In this document: positions 21,972 to 35,135 of the stretch, one piece after another
How positions within the stretch are numbered: the stretch's first letter is position 1
Layout of the letters: each line of letters starts with the position of its first letter
Program-made: the position numbers and the translations under genes
NCBI RefSeq assembly: GCF_029852145.1
Contig: NC_079970.1
Location: forward strand, 25,424,331-25,488,330
Length of the DNA: 64,000 nucleotides
Origin: Microplitis mediator
Taxonomy: Eukaryota > Arthropoda > Insecta > Hymenoptera > Braconidae
Direction of reading: 5' to 3'
The notes under the pieces: model-generated
Told to the model about the DNA's origin: nothing
The model's database searches: none
Seen by the model: the letters and a program-made list of their open reading frames with translations, nothing else

Positions 21972-23453
21972 GGTTTATAATAATAATAATAATAATCTTG
22001 CTATAATATACATATATATGTAGAGTCTTGAAGCAAAAATATACTATTTATTTAAATGATTAAATAACCTTGTGCTGTACGTGTATTTTCACAAAGTATT
22101 TTATTTTGATTTGAGATTCTACTTTAAACTCGACACTTTTTTTTTAAATTTATAATTAAATAAGTCTTTAAAATTTCATGTGTTTAATTAAGAGTTTTTA
22201 ATTTAAAAAATCATGATTATTATTATTATTGTTATTTAAAATGTAATTGAATAGTACGTATTTAATTTTTAATATTTTCGAAACAGTAAAAATGAAAATG
22301 CATCATTGTGATGATGACCCTTTTGTAGTCGATAGAAAAAAAATAATGTGTAGATATAAACATATAAAAATAAAATAATAAAAATGAACCAACAAGTGGG
22401 GCAGTAATCTGTGACAATGTTACAACTGTATTATTTTTAAAAATAACTGACTTGATTTATAAATCGCTACAATAATCAATCACTTTGTTATTCACCTATT
22501 ATTCTATATTTATAAATTTATTTATTTATTTATTAAATCTAAAAATTTTATTTCATCATTATTTTATTTTATATATTCCTATTATCATATTATTAATAAG
22601 TAAAATAACATTACAAGTTTTCATTGTTTATTTTTAAATATATATTTGTAACGTCAAGGAATAAATCCTCGTTACGTTCATCGTGATTGTGACACAAGTT
22701 TATATTTTTAAATAGGCCCGTAAAATTTATAAAATTACAGTTTATTTATTGTTCTTTATTTAATTATACAATTAACTTTTAAAAGTTTATTACTATTAAT
22801 TTAAAAAAATAATCACAATCATGATGAACTAATGTAATAAATGTCTTTACAAGTACAGCATTTAAAACCTAGGACGGGTCTGTCTGGGTTATCTATTCAC
22901 AATATAATCACTTGGTTACAATTCTCACTAACGTTTATTTGTTTATTTAATATTCATTTTATTATTATTATTATTATTATTATTTTATTACTTTTAATAC
23001 TCTGTTATTGGGAAGGCTGTACTTGTAAAGACGCTAAATAAACACTTATGACAATTATTTACTTTTTTTTTAAATTGATTTTAAATAATTTATTGTCATA
23101 GTGTTGAATTGGTTAACTCCTAAATAGTGTTTTGCTGTTATTTGCTTCATTTTGTAAATATGAGTCTATGGTATTTACGGTTACATTTTTTTTTTTTTTA
23201 TTAGGGTAAACTACCTCTCAGCTCCACTTTTTTTTTTTTTTTAATTAAGGGTAGAAGTAGAATTTGCGGAACTGCTCCATTTTAGACATTTGATACTTTT
23301 TTTTTTATTTATGAAAAAGTGTAAAAAGAACTTCTATTACAAGAGTGTGATAAAAATTTTAGAAAATTAATTATGTGATTGCATATTCAACAAATTAAAT
23401 TATTATGATTTTTCAAATGTCAAAAACCGACCGGAAACGATACCTCTGCCTTT

Positions 23454-23580
23454 CACAGAAAAAAGGATTTCTTGGCGCAAAAAATTTTTATTTATCCCAA
23501 GAAATTTTTTGCATTAAAAATTAAAATAGAAATTTTTTGAGACAATAAAAAAAATGCGTCAAGAAATCTTTTTTTTCTGG
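23454..23580. mobile_element. Family F short TIR element
   Basis: CACAGAAAAAAGGATTTCTTG and the complementary AAGAAATCTTTTTTTTCTG bound a 127 bp AT-rich element. Longer relatives are at 31791-32036 and 55265-55392. Confidence 0.6.
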
Positions 23581-26432
23581 ATAAATGTCACATAAAAATT
23601 TGAATTTTTAATTTTAAAATTATAAAGTATTTAAGCAGCATCATTATGCTTATAATTATTAATAAAATATCATATTGACTCTCCTTGATTTTTTTTAAAA
23701 ACCATAATTTAGTAGAATGGAAATAACTACTGGGAAAAAATATTTTTCTTCCCAGAAGTTTTACAATTAATCCATGTAATTAATAAAATAAATAATTGTT
23801 TTACATAAAATATACAGAGGGCAGGATACTGAGAGGACTAGCCATCGGGTACTGTACCCTAATTTATTTTTTAATAATATAATATAATAAAATAATTCAT
23901 TTATAAATTTAAAAATATATATCTTTAAAAAACTATTGTTTATTATTTAAAATATAATTGTTATTTAATAAACTGAATGATAGAATAAACAATGCAAAAT
24001 TTAAAATTTAAATGACGGTGATATTTAATAAAACCGCCGAACCGTCAATACCACAGAAAATAAAAAATTTATTTTGTTTAAAGCCTATATATTTAAATAT
24101 TTAAAACTCGATTTATAAATTTAAAATGACCTAATAAAATCTTTTATTTTTTTTTGGCCTCGTATTTTAAATACAATTGTAATTAAATAAGAAAGAAAAC
24201 ATTTTTTTTAATAATTTCATAGACTCTATCTATTATAATACCCTCTATTTTTTTTTTTTATTTTCTTTAATTATTAACTCCTAAAATGGCAATATTTTGT
24301 CAGTTGACAGACTCAATTTATTTTATATACCTATTTATTTTTAAAGATCTCAAGCTTTACTTTATTATATTTTTTAAAAAAATTATAGTACAATAAAAAA
24401 ATAAAATTTTACCAACTTGAATTTTTGCGGGTATTATAGACTAAAAAATAATTTTGCTTTTATATATCAATAAATTGCTGAACATTAATTAAATAATATT
24501 TATCTTTGTTTGTTTTTTTTCAATTTTTTTTTTTTTAATACTTTTTTTGTATTTTTATTTTATTTTATATTTTTTTTTATTAAAATTTGTTGTAACATTA
24601 AATGTCTATGAGGAAAAAATTTGATAATAACGTTCCTATCTATGCTAATTATTTAAATATACCTTAATCAATATTCATTTGTAATTAATTTATTAATATT
24701 CATTTCAATATTTTATTTTTTTTTATCGTAGTGGTTAACAACTGGATTTTCAAAATTATTTTATTCCTCCATACTTTTACTCATTTATTATTATTATTAA
24801 TTTCATATATATATCATTTTGTTTCTAGTATTTCTTGATACCACTTAATTTATTTTTCCCTTCCTATTAATTAGTATAGTAAATATTAATTTATTCAAAC
24901 AAGCGAGGTAAGTTCTCGTTAAAAATATCCGCAGTTCTATTAATTATTATTATTATTATTTTTAATTCATATCAGTATCATTGTTATAAAATAAATTAAA
25001 TCGTAAGATGTTTCAATAGCCGTTATATTAATTGAAAAAATATAATTATTATATATTTATTATCAGTTCATTGTATTAATTTATTATTTTTGATTTTTTA
25101 AATTTAAAAATTCTAAACACCCGCCTTTTTTTATTATTTATTTAAAACAAATATTAATTAACTAATAAATTATAGTTACATTTTAAGACTTACTATTAAA
25201 TGTGCACAATTTTTTTTTTTGCTAAACCACACCCTAATTTATTCTTTACACTAACTATCAATTCAAATTCAATTTATTCCTATTAAAAAAAAATTATTCT
25301 TATATTGAAATTTTAAAAATAATTATAATTATAAACTCATAGATAATTGAAACATTCAAGACAAACAAACAAGTAAAGAAAAAATTAAATTGATAAATAT
25401 ATAGTATAGTAATGAGTTAATTATTAAATTAAAAATGTAGTTATTTATTTGAATTTAAAAACCTATCTAAAATATTATTTATTATTATTATTATTAAATA
25501 TTAATATAAGAAAATATAGTAATTGTGATAAAAAAAAAGCTATTAAAATAAACAAATCATTATTGATTTACGTAAAACCCCTTGTACCGTTGAGTAAAAA
25601 AATTAATGTGTTAATACTTTAAGAAATTACTACTTAAATCTAATTAGTTTGATAAATCTGCACGTAACATGAGGTGTTTTCTTATGAAAACATGACTGTG
25701 TAATTATTTATTATTTATTATTATTATTATTATTATAAATACCGAAACATCTTACGGCTTAATCTATCGATAACAATTTCTTAAACTTTTTTGTTGCGTT
25801 TTAAATTATTAATTATTATTATAATAATTAATTATCATTATTATCATTTATTTTCCATTCAAAAAATTAACCATCAGACTATTATCATTGTACTGATTAT
25901 TGTGTCAGTGTGCAAGTTTTTTTTAAATATACACTCATATATATACTTCTTTTTATTTAATCAATTCCTAAGAATTTAAAATTTACTTTTACTTTTATTT
26001 TAATTAGCACATTAAACTTCACTGAGACTTGGTCTCGTTAGAAAAAAAAAAAAAAATCTGACAGCCTCAATTAGTCAGATGTCAATTGAAAGTAAATAAA
26101 AAATTATAAAAATGATGACTTAAACAAATGTTTTTAAGCCTCTTGTCACTGTTTATTTTTAATCAACTGACTTACGATTCCGCAAATGACAGCGCAAGTG
26201 TTTGTCACATTTAATAAATTCATATTCGCGTTAAATTAAATAAGCGAAACTAAATCATAACAGTATTTTAGTCACACTTGTTTCAATTGACGGCGCGAAC
26301 TTGTTATTACTTTTTTTTTGTTATTGTACTGCTACACTAGTGGTGACAGTACTGAGAAGAATGTATTGAAGAAAATTACAATAGTAATGATGATGACGAT
26401 GAGGATAATAAGTGTAGTGGTGATAAGTGGAT

Positions 26433-29400
26433 TTAACTGGTTGAGACAACGGGGGTCTGGCAGTATGGACACTCGCGTTGATTTGGAGCACACGTTGAAC
26501 ATACGACATAATGATTGCATGGTGACAGAGTCACCGCACGGTTTTGTTCCTCACAAACCATACACTTGGTCGCGGTTTCTCGATACAATACCTGTTTTAA
26601 ATAATCAATTATTTATTATTTGTAAATAAAACTAATAGTGAATTAAAATAAAAAATGATCATTAAATATTTTAAATACAGTCAATTATATTTTGACTTTG
26701 TCAGTAAAAGTGATAAAAATTAATGATCCTGAAGTCAGCCGACAATTAAAAATTTTCGGATGTTTTTTTCCACAAATAAATTACAAAAAAAAAAAATCTA
26801 AAAATATGCACATGTAGAAAATTTAAAAATCTAAAAGTGCAATTTTTTCAAATATTTTTTTTATTATTTATCGTTTCAAATAAATTTCAAAAATTATTAG
26901 ACGTCGGCTAACTTTAGTATCATTAAAAATTAACTGTATTTTTTTAAATTTATATCTCAGCAAAATTGCATGATCCTGAAGGTAGCAGACAATTAAAAAT
27001 TTCGGATTTTTTTTTCAGCAAATGAAAAGTAAAAAAAAAAAATATGCACATGTAAAAAATTAAAAAAACTATAGGTGCAATTTTTTGAAATACTTTTTTT
27101 TTTTAATTTATCGTTTTTAAAAAAATTCAAAAATTATCAGACGTCGGCTAATTTCAGTATCATAAAATTGCCACTGCGTTGTCATTTTCAATTAATGCTT
27201 AAAATTTTTTTTAATTGATTGATAAAATTTTGATACGCTGATGACAGCAGAGTGATTGAAAATTTTTAAAAAGTGAGGGAGGGGTGGGGGGCTGAAAATG
27301 ACCTTAAACGTAATGGTAAATAATAATTAATAATAAAAAACAAAAATTTAAAGACAATTTGTTTTTCGTATAAAAACAATTAAATTCTGACGTACGTGTA
27401 GACTTGTGAGTGTGGCCTACATTTACCGTAAATGGTTTTTAGTACGAACCGATACTTGAATTGTAGTTGGTAAATCATTTATAAATTACAATAGTACATT
27501 TAGATGTAGGCGGATATAATAGTAATATAAAATAAATTCTGAGGGAAAAGAGAGCACGAGCAAACACAGATCGTTATCAAACATCGATCGTTAATAAGCG
27601 AAAAAAAAGTCTCATATTTTTTGCGGTGAAATTTATTTCATGACTGCTATTAAATATTATGGCTGCAGGATTCACGAAGAGTTTAAAGGCCGTATCAGTA
27701 GATCGGAAATAAACAACGGCAGTAAAGTGTAGCGACATAAATGTTTATAGTTAATAACAGCAGTAATTACTTTTTCAACTTCCTCGAGCTCTTGACGTAG
27801 CTGTGACTGAATGGATTTCAATGTGCCTATTGACAAATTTCTTAGCTCATTATTAATACGTTTCATTGAATGAATATGTGAACTGCCACTTGAGGAAGCT
27901 GCTTCATTCTCATTTTTCAGTGCTTTTACTTGCATCAGTGCCTCATCTCGCTGTTGCTCCGCAACTGACGCTTTTCTTTTAGCCTCTTCACTCTCCAATT
28001 GCCAAGCCGAGCAAGCGGCACGTGCTTGATTTATCCTCTCATCCCAAGTAGCCAGTTGTGCGCGACTTGAAGTCAACTCTTCTCTCAACCTCTGAACCTG
28101 CAACTTATTGCCTTGTATTTACCACTGTTCAAATTACTTTTCCCTTTACAAGTAAAAATAAACAGGAGGGAGAGACAAAGTGGATTTTCTAAGAAAAAAA
28201 TTATAATAGTATGAAACTTTTTTTTCCAGTCCCCATATAAATATTCGGTGTCAACATAACCCAGCAACAAAAAGATGATAACTTTTTTTTTAATGTGGGG
28301 CAAAATGGGCTTCCCTAAAAAATGAAAACTCTCAATAATTCGAGATAAGTTTTAATTCATTTATTGGAATAATAATTTTTGAGTGGCCCGCACTGCCCCG
28401 TCATGTCCAGGTTATTTTTCATGATTAAAAAAAAAAAAAAAAAATTATGAGGCTCATTCCGAACCTTTTCTCTGTATGAAATGAATGTATGTATTTATTA
28501 ATGTCAATATAAGTATAGATTTACCTCTGACAGTGATCCGGAATTGCTAGGGCTTATTGAAAATGCATTAACAAGTGGTGATGCTCCTAATGGCTGCGTA
28601 CGCGATGGCGATAATCCTTGATTTGCGAAATCAAATAGACTACTATTGAAACCGCTGAGTTTTGATGTCGAGCTACTTAACTGAGATATATGATTAGAAA
28701 ATGGATCTGATACTGAATGACTTAAAAATGGCATCGTCTGTAACAAAATAATGAATAATTATTTTCAAATTCATCAAAATTATTCAGTTAATTAAAAAAA
28801 TAAAACTTACAGATTCAATTGGATCTTGATGGGAAAATCTTGATCCAGTTAAAAATCCAGCGGATTGTAAATGCTGTAGTGGACTGGACGTAGAAGGTGA
28901 AAAATTTGATAAAACCGAGCGCTCAGCCATACCGGGAATATTAACTGGCGCGGAACTACCGAGTAATCCGGAGCTCGCGAGACCCGCAGATATTGAATTG
29001 CTTATTGGAGAACTGGTGTCTCGGTGCATCGAGTCTACTAGATTTAATGGGTCGTCTAAATGCAATTCGTCCAATGCGTTCCCTAAAATCGAAATTACAA
29101 ATAGCAAATCGTTGATTACAAATTCTTGTGTCTTGATTATTATCAATTAATAAATAAATACAACAATTACTCACCTACTACTGATTCAACAGTATCATTT
29201 GGGTAAAATGAACTACTTGAAAGTGGTGATACCGTTGACGCTAACGAGTGTCCCAATGAACCGTTTAAATTATAAGCCAACACAAGACTTTGTTTACGTT
29301 GTAATTTTTCAGATTTTGTTAATATTGGATCGTTTTCTATTGCTACTACTTGCTTTCGTAACTCATGCTTTAAAAAAAAAAATTTTTAGATCATATCAAT

Positions 29401-32400
29401 CCCCAGAAAATTAATTAATCACTAAAATAAAGTTCAATAAAATACTTACAAGTTGTAAAAAAGAATTAGGATTAAATAGCATACTGGATAATTTATGCTG
29501 ATTCGAATTATTTGTTGAATTTGTACTGGAATTATGTAATTGTGCACCAGGTGCTTTACTGTGTGAATTATTACTACCAAGACTACTTGTACTTGCTGAT
29601 TCTGACACTTCACCGCTTCCATTCTGTAATCCCAGGAACTAATGACATTTGATTACATTAAATTTTTATTATTATTTATTATTTTTTAGAAATTTCCGAG
29701 AACAGAACAAAAAAAAAATAATACAAAAACCGCAGTATAATAACGTTGGTTTCAATTTACCGTGGGTGAAAATTGATTGATCGGGTGTTTGTTTGATTGA
29801 TTGATTGTATTCTATTGTATTGTAGTAATGGTAAAAATAATAATAAAAACTTACACTGCTGTCGCTGAGTTGTTTGTCTTTGTCGAGTGACCGCTTGTCC
29901 GGAGGTAGAGCATTGCTGAGTAGATCTGCCAAATTGGTACCGCAATCAATTGGAACAGCCATATCCCGTGCGAGGCCCATGTCTTCTGTTGGCAATACTG
30001 CTCCATCAGCAACGACACCCAGACCATCAATATTTAAATGTATATAGGGTAAGAGCACCAGTACCCAGCCCCTAACCAGTAGCCAGCCGGTCATATACTT
30101 AAACATTGGCTCAAAATATATATAGATATAATTTAACATGGGCTGGCTACTGGTTTAGAGCTGGGTACCGGTGCTCTTACCCTAAATGTTAAAAATGTGT
30201 AATAAATATCTTCATCTCTATCTCTATTATTCTAATTGGTGATACCATTTAATTACTTTTAAAAATATAAATGGCTAGTGAGTGAATGACATTAAAAATT
30301 ATAAATGCAAATTGAATTTAATAAAAAATATATTATTGGATTAAGGTAAAAGACCTAGTGCCCGATCGGGGAACAAGTACTCTGTCACTCCATGTGTTAG
30401 GACTAAATATACATTTAGTAAATATAGACATAGAAATATATGAGTGATTAGGGAAAGTCGATGGCAAGTCGAGGTCTGAAAAGTGTCTGGGAAGTGTCTT
30501 TCGGACAAATTTCGACCATATAGATACCATAGAGATACCATAGAGATACCTGTCAAAAACTCGCCAAAAACACAAATTTCACATAATAAAACATTTCAAT
30601 TAATAATAATATAATTTATTTAAAGCCGTAAGATGGACGGTGGCGTCTGAAGGTTCACCTAAAGTTTACAAGTCCAATGATATTCATGATTGTAAACTTT
30701 GACTACTTGAAATTGGTTATTTGTCAGTTTTTAGTCAGTAATCTATCGGTCATCAATCAGTCATCTCGAGGGAATATATGAGTGATTGGGTACCAGTTCC
30801 CTGATCAGGTACTGGGTCCCTTACCTTAAATTGTTTTTGTTTATCAAAGCGCTTAAAATTTAATAAAATGTATAGTGACTGTTTTTACGTACGATTTATG
30901 AGAGTAAACTCACGGTCAACGTGTGCAAATGCACAGAAGACGCCACGAGGACAATAACCAGCTTGCTGTACATCATTACACTTTGTTGATTTATAAATTT
31001 CCGGATGAAACTGTTGCTCTGTACGAGTGTGACAGTACATGCAGTTGTCTCCTTGGTCACAATTACCTGGCTCGCCCCACTCTTCCCCGTGTTTGACATT
31101 AGGACAAGGAGTTGACCTACAAAATAAATGAATGGATGATTAATTAAAATTGAAAATTTTAAAAACTCATCAGCTGATGAACGATAAAAACCTACCGGTA
31201 CTTTGATTTACGTGGGCTACGTCTTTTGTCTTTGCTATTGTGGTATTGAGGACACGCGTATCCCTGTCTGCATAATCGTGGCGGTCTTTTACACGGCTCA
31301 GTCTTGTAATTACTGAGCACATAATTAGTGTCTTGCCATTTAGGATCTTCATTCATCAAGTTACGCTCTTTATCCAGAATGTTCGGTCCATTTGAGGATG
31401 AATTTGGATCGGAGTCGGGATTTTCCAGCGCTTGAATCTCTTTGATATCGTATACCGGCGGACGTAGATCATGATTCCCGTGTGCGAAAGCACAATGAGG
31501 TCCATTTTTAACACAAAATCCTCTGGTGTCTGTGTCATGTACACACATACAGGTCTTGTAATACCGTAGATGATAACGGCGCTCTGTATCTCCGGCTGTT
31601 CGATGTAAAAATGGGCACCTGGAATATAAATAAATTCATTCATGTCAAATATTATTATTAAAGCAAAAAAATTTCAAGTGTGATTTTGGTCACTAAATAA
31701 TTTAAATGATAATTGACTCCAAATAATAGATCACCAAGTGACCAATAAAATTTTTTTAAAAATATATCACTTTGCTCAACAAATACCCGTACACAGAAAA
31801 AAAAGATTTCTTGGCGCAAAAAATTTTTTCTTGTTCTAAGGAAATTTTTACTTGACCCAATAAATTTTTTGTATTATAAAGTGAAAACAAAACTTTTCTT
31901 AGGGTAAGAAAAAATTTTCTCGGAACAAGAAAAAAATTATTTAGGCGAGAAAAAAATTCTTGAGCCAAGAAAAATTTTTGTCTTCAATTCATAATACAAA
32001 ATATTTCTTGCGCCAAGAAATTATTTTTTTCTGTGTAGACAAAGAAAATATATAGTGACTACATGGCCAGCTGAGAGCTGAGATAAAGTGGCCCATGTTA
32101 AACAGAAATCCTATATCTAAGTCCACTTAAAACTTGCAGCTGTCCGTAAAAAAAAAAAAAAAAGTGTATATTTGTACAGCCGGGATATTAACAAATGGAG
32201 TAAAAGTTAAAGACAATAATAACAATTGTTTAAATAAATATACATTTTGAAAACATATTTTTACTATTCCAATCAGGTATAGCCTCATCGCAATTCTTTG
32301 TTGCCCGTGTATACCCACGAGAAAATCAATATCAGGAAAGCTTCTTTGTTTGGAACGGGCTTCCCCCCGCACGCGTCATTTCACATATATATTTTTGTAC

Positions 32401-35135
32401 ATATATATTTTTTGGAGGGAAAATATCAAATAACTTATTAATTAATTAATGATAATCAATAGTCTATTTTTGTATTTATTTGTTTTTAATTTTTTTAATC
32501 ACCAGATAAAAAGTATACCGCGTAAATATCTGAGGGTATTCATTTATTTGTTAATAAACAAAAATAGTTCATATTTATTTGTATTCCAGTATAAAGTTTC
32601 GCGTATCAATGACATGATTTGAATAGCTAAATGTACATCTATGAATTGCAAAGCAATATCTCGTGCACAGTATTTGTAGTATAGTTGTTTTGTTTTACCG
32701 GTCGTTGTAAAACAACAGGTGAATATTTCTCAATGAAATAAATATATGTATATATATATATTGTTACGTTGTAACAATACGTTACAATATAAATATCTGT
32801 TTATATCTGAGAGATAACGATAATTTTAAATTCAAGTTAATAAACCATTAAATATATAAATTTAATTTATTTTATATATAAATATATATCTATACACATA
32901 TGTACTATGAATCACAGGAAACGTATCATGTCAAAAAAAATTTCTCAATCAATGAGTCACGTACAATGATATAAGATTCTTTATACGTTTTTTTTCTTTT
33001 TTTATGACTTCATCTTCATGTATTTTTAATACTCTCCAGTATTTCCGGTACATGTAAAAAAATTTATGTATTTTTTTTTTGGCTCCATTTATTTGTCTAT
33101 ATTTAAATTTTAAATATTTACCGCGTGTTTTTTAAAATATTTTAAATAATAAATAAAATTAAACATTGAGCGGGAAAATGGATTTTTGAATTTCTTAAAA
33201 AACTCAAATATATTCAAGTATTAAGTATGAGTATAAGCAGCATTAGCATCAGGAAAATGTATTCAAGTATCTAATGCAGGGTGAGGTCTCAGATTTAAAT
33301 TCAAAATCCCAGCCATCCATTTATTCTTTTCTATCCGCATGAGTAAAAAAAAAAGCCCGTTATATTGACACAAAGAAAAATCCAGCCGAGGAAATGCGTC
33401 CTTTTTCCGGCAGACCCTTTTTACGAACAAAGAAAAGTAATTCTTTGTCTCAGTTATGCTCGGGTTGTATGCAGCCCAACCACGAAACAAAGAAATTATA
33501 TATATTTTTTTAGTAGACGGTTGTGTAGGTAGAAAGTGTCGCAACAAGTTGCTGGTATACGTCGAATAATTCATGAATGTAATGTTAATTTAATAGTAAG
33601 ATAAGACATGTAGTAAACTATTTTAATTTAAATAAAAAATAATGTAAGAATTATTGTGATTAAATGTCACGGACTCTGGGTGTCCGTGTGACGCGTCATT
33701 GCCAAGTTCCCGAGATACTTATAATAATAATAATGATAATGATAGCAATCGATATAGATAAGGTCACGTGTGGGCTAAACAATAATTATAACAAATAATG
33801 AATTAGTATAAATTCGGTGGCTCCGAATTCGTCAGCTGGTGATAAGCCGAGTGAACAATGAGACAACGAAATACTGATACCTTCTGTATTATATATTTGT
33901 TATGTATAGTTACTGAAAATTAGACAAACAGAGTTATCAAGTTGGTGCTGATGAGTTGGAGAGACTGGCGGTGACAAAGTTATTAATTAATGAATTAAGT
34001 AATCAGTTAATTTAGTAATTAAGTAAATTGATGATGAAATGAAAACTTACTCGTCGCCGTCGGGACATATGCCGGTAGTCTCGTCGTACTTTGTGCAGTA
34101 ATTGTCCGCGCTGTAGTTGAAGGTGCGGTCCCGTTTTCTCACTGGCCTGCGTCTTCGCTGGTTCATAAAGTGCCAGTTGAAGCACGTGAATGGCCGATGC
34201 TGTGTGCACTTTCGCTGTATAAACAGTGGACATTGTTCGACACGAAATTCCTTCAAGTATCTGGAATGCGAATCCACAGAGCTACACATTATATTTTATT
34301 ATTTATTTAATAGTCACGTAGACGCAACGCGTCATATAATTTCGCCTAATTATTTTTATTTCCCTGAATTTATTCAAGATTTTTAATTATCAACAAATAT
34401 ATACTTTGCTTTTATTATATTTTTTTCACTAAACACTGGCCACTAGCACCTTCCCGATCCAGCCCAATAATTTGTCGTTAGAATTTTTTTCTTTCATTAT
34501 TTATTTTATTTAAAATTTTAATAATTCCCCCGCTAACTCTACCGTAACTCGCGCGTCTAATTTAGATTTTTATTTTATCTTATTATTGTTATTATTATTA
34601 TTTCCCATTACACTTCTCGCTCTATCAACATCACCCATTACGCATCTCACGTCCTGTCTCTTTTTCGTTCCCGCGATATATATTTTCTCTCCTCACGACC
34701 ACGACTTGTCTCAAAACTCCTCCACCACCACCATCACCAATAACCACCTCCTTCTTCACCACCTCCTGCAGCACCCTCCCACCCGTTATTACTTTTACTC
34801 TTTCCTCCTGTCGACGAAAGCCTCAGTCTTCTCTCTTTATTATTTTTTTATTCACTCGCGCGATCTCTCCATTTTAAATATTTATTTATTTATTTAAATT
34901 TTAAATCTACTTGTTTTAAATTTCCCTCCGCTATCGATTATTTAACTAAAATACTAAAATCATTTATTATTATTGTTATTTATTTATTTAAGTTAATTTA
35001 TATGCAATATAAACTCGCGAGTTTGAATTGGTAGCAACACATACGAGCACGCGGTCTGCTGGCGAACGTTACTTACGTGTAATGATTCGCCTTTTCCGCT
35101 TGAGCTGTCAACAAAGATTTTGAGTCGGACTTCAT
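26433..35135 (-). CDS. unk: RING finger protein unkempt
   Basis: Eleven minus-strand exons: 35077-35135, 34051-34260, 31196-31618, 30914-31116, 29855-29985 (or from 29997), 29450-29623, 29175-29367, 28811-29082, 28525-28737, 27771-28097 and 26433-26591; 787 (or 791) residues against about 810 in human UNK. Residues about 19-298 hold the CCCH zinc fingers (YLKEFRVEQCPLF, YCTKYDETTGICPDGDECPF, YKTEPCKRPPRLCRQGYAC, YCPRGVFCAFAH). A Ser/Asn-rich region follows, with FYPNDTVESV and the SSAPVNIPG motif shared with vertebrates. Exon 10 is a coiled coil. The last exon is the atypical RING (KCMVCEEQNRAVTLSPCNH, then C-x2-C and CPYC). Unkempt binds UAG/U-rich mRNA, represses translation and acts in neural morphogenesis and mTOR signalling. 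Confidence 0.97.
26723..26923. mobile_element. Family A palindromic MITE in the last unk intron
   Basis: 201 bp, ATGATCCTGAAGTCAGCCG to CGGCTAACTTTAGTATCAT. The matching CCG/CGG changes in both arms suggest the arms are homogenised, perhaps by hairpin-templated repair. Confidence 0.8.
26970..27163. mobile_element. Second family A MITE in the same intron
   Basis: 194 bp, ATGATCCTGAAGGTAGCAG to CGGCTAATTTCAGTATCAT, in the same orientation and 46 bp from the copy at 26723-26923. Both are in the 1.2 kb intron before the RING exon. Confidence 0.8.
27245..27307. mobile_element. Eroded TTAA-type end
   Basis: GTGAGGGAGGGGTGGGG followed by TGAAAATGACCTTAA resembles the right end of the 37861-38167 element. 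It is partial and diverged. Confidence 0.3.
30047..30182. mobile_element. TA-flanked 136 bp foldback next to unk exon 5
   Basis: GGGTAAGAGCACCAGTACCC at the left is the near complement of GGGTACCGGTGCTCTTACCC at the right. TA flanks both ends (30045-30046 and 30183-30184). GGCTGGCTACTGG pairs inside. It lies at the 3' end of unk intron 4, ending only 50-62 bp from the exon 5 acceptor, so it has replaced or displaced the usual branch and pyrimidine region. Confidence 0.75.
30345..30825. mobile_element. TTAA-flanked foldback (family B), intact
   Basis: 481 bp between TTAA at 30341-30344 and 30826-30829. It begins GGTAAAAGACCTAGTGCCCG and ends GTACTGGGTCCCTTACC. ATATATGAGTGATTGGG-type subterminal motifs occur at both sides. 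The same family is at 8265-8889 and a fragment lies near 61649. It lies in unk intron 4. Confidence 0.75.
31791..32036. mobile_element. Family F TIR element in unk intron 2
   Basis: 246 bp, from ACACAGAAAAAAAAGATTTC to GAAATTATTTTTTTCTGTGT. The subterminal TTGGCGCAAAAAATT pairs with TTGCGCCAAGAAATT, and CTTGGGTC-like words recur through the arms. No coding capacity. Confidence 0.75.
34290..34990. other. Pyrimidine-rich part of unk intron 1
   Basis: From about 34590 to 34880 the plus strand is rich in CTCC, CCACC and TCTC words (GA-rich on the transcribed strand of unk). Simple composition bias produces an open frame here. No repeat or exon is recognised. Confidence 0.4.

Larger units (their letters stand above)
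18050..26432. other. 8.4 kb AT-rich stretch, possible long unk 3' UTR
   Basis: No coding exon is supportable on either strand. The DNA is extremely AT-rich, with many AATAAA and TTTATT words and (ATT)n runs near 21250, 22965, 24945, 25475 and 25720. Only three elements interrupt it (20016-20215, 21465-21971, 23454-23580), fewer than in the 18 kb at the right. It lies directly 3' of the unk stop codon, and unk transcripts can have long 3' UTRs, so part may be transcribed on the minus strand; that is inference. Confidence 0.4.

Noticed and set aside
26318..26629. 103-codon plus-strand open frame
   Set aside because: It is antisense to the unkempt RING exon, whose minus-strand reading has the full Cys/His pattern and correct phase.
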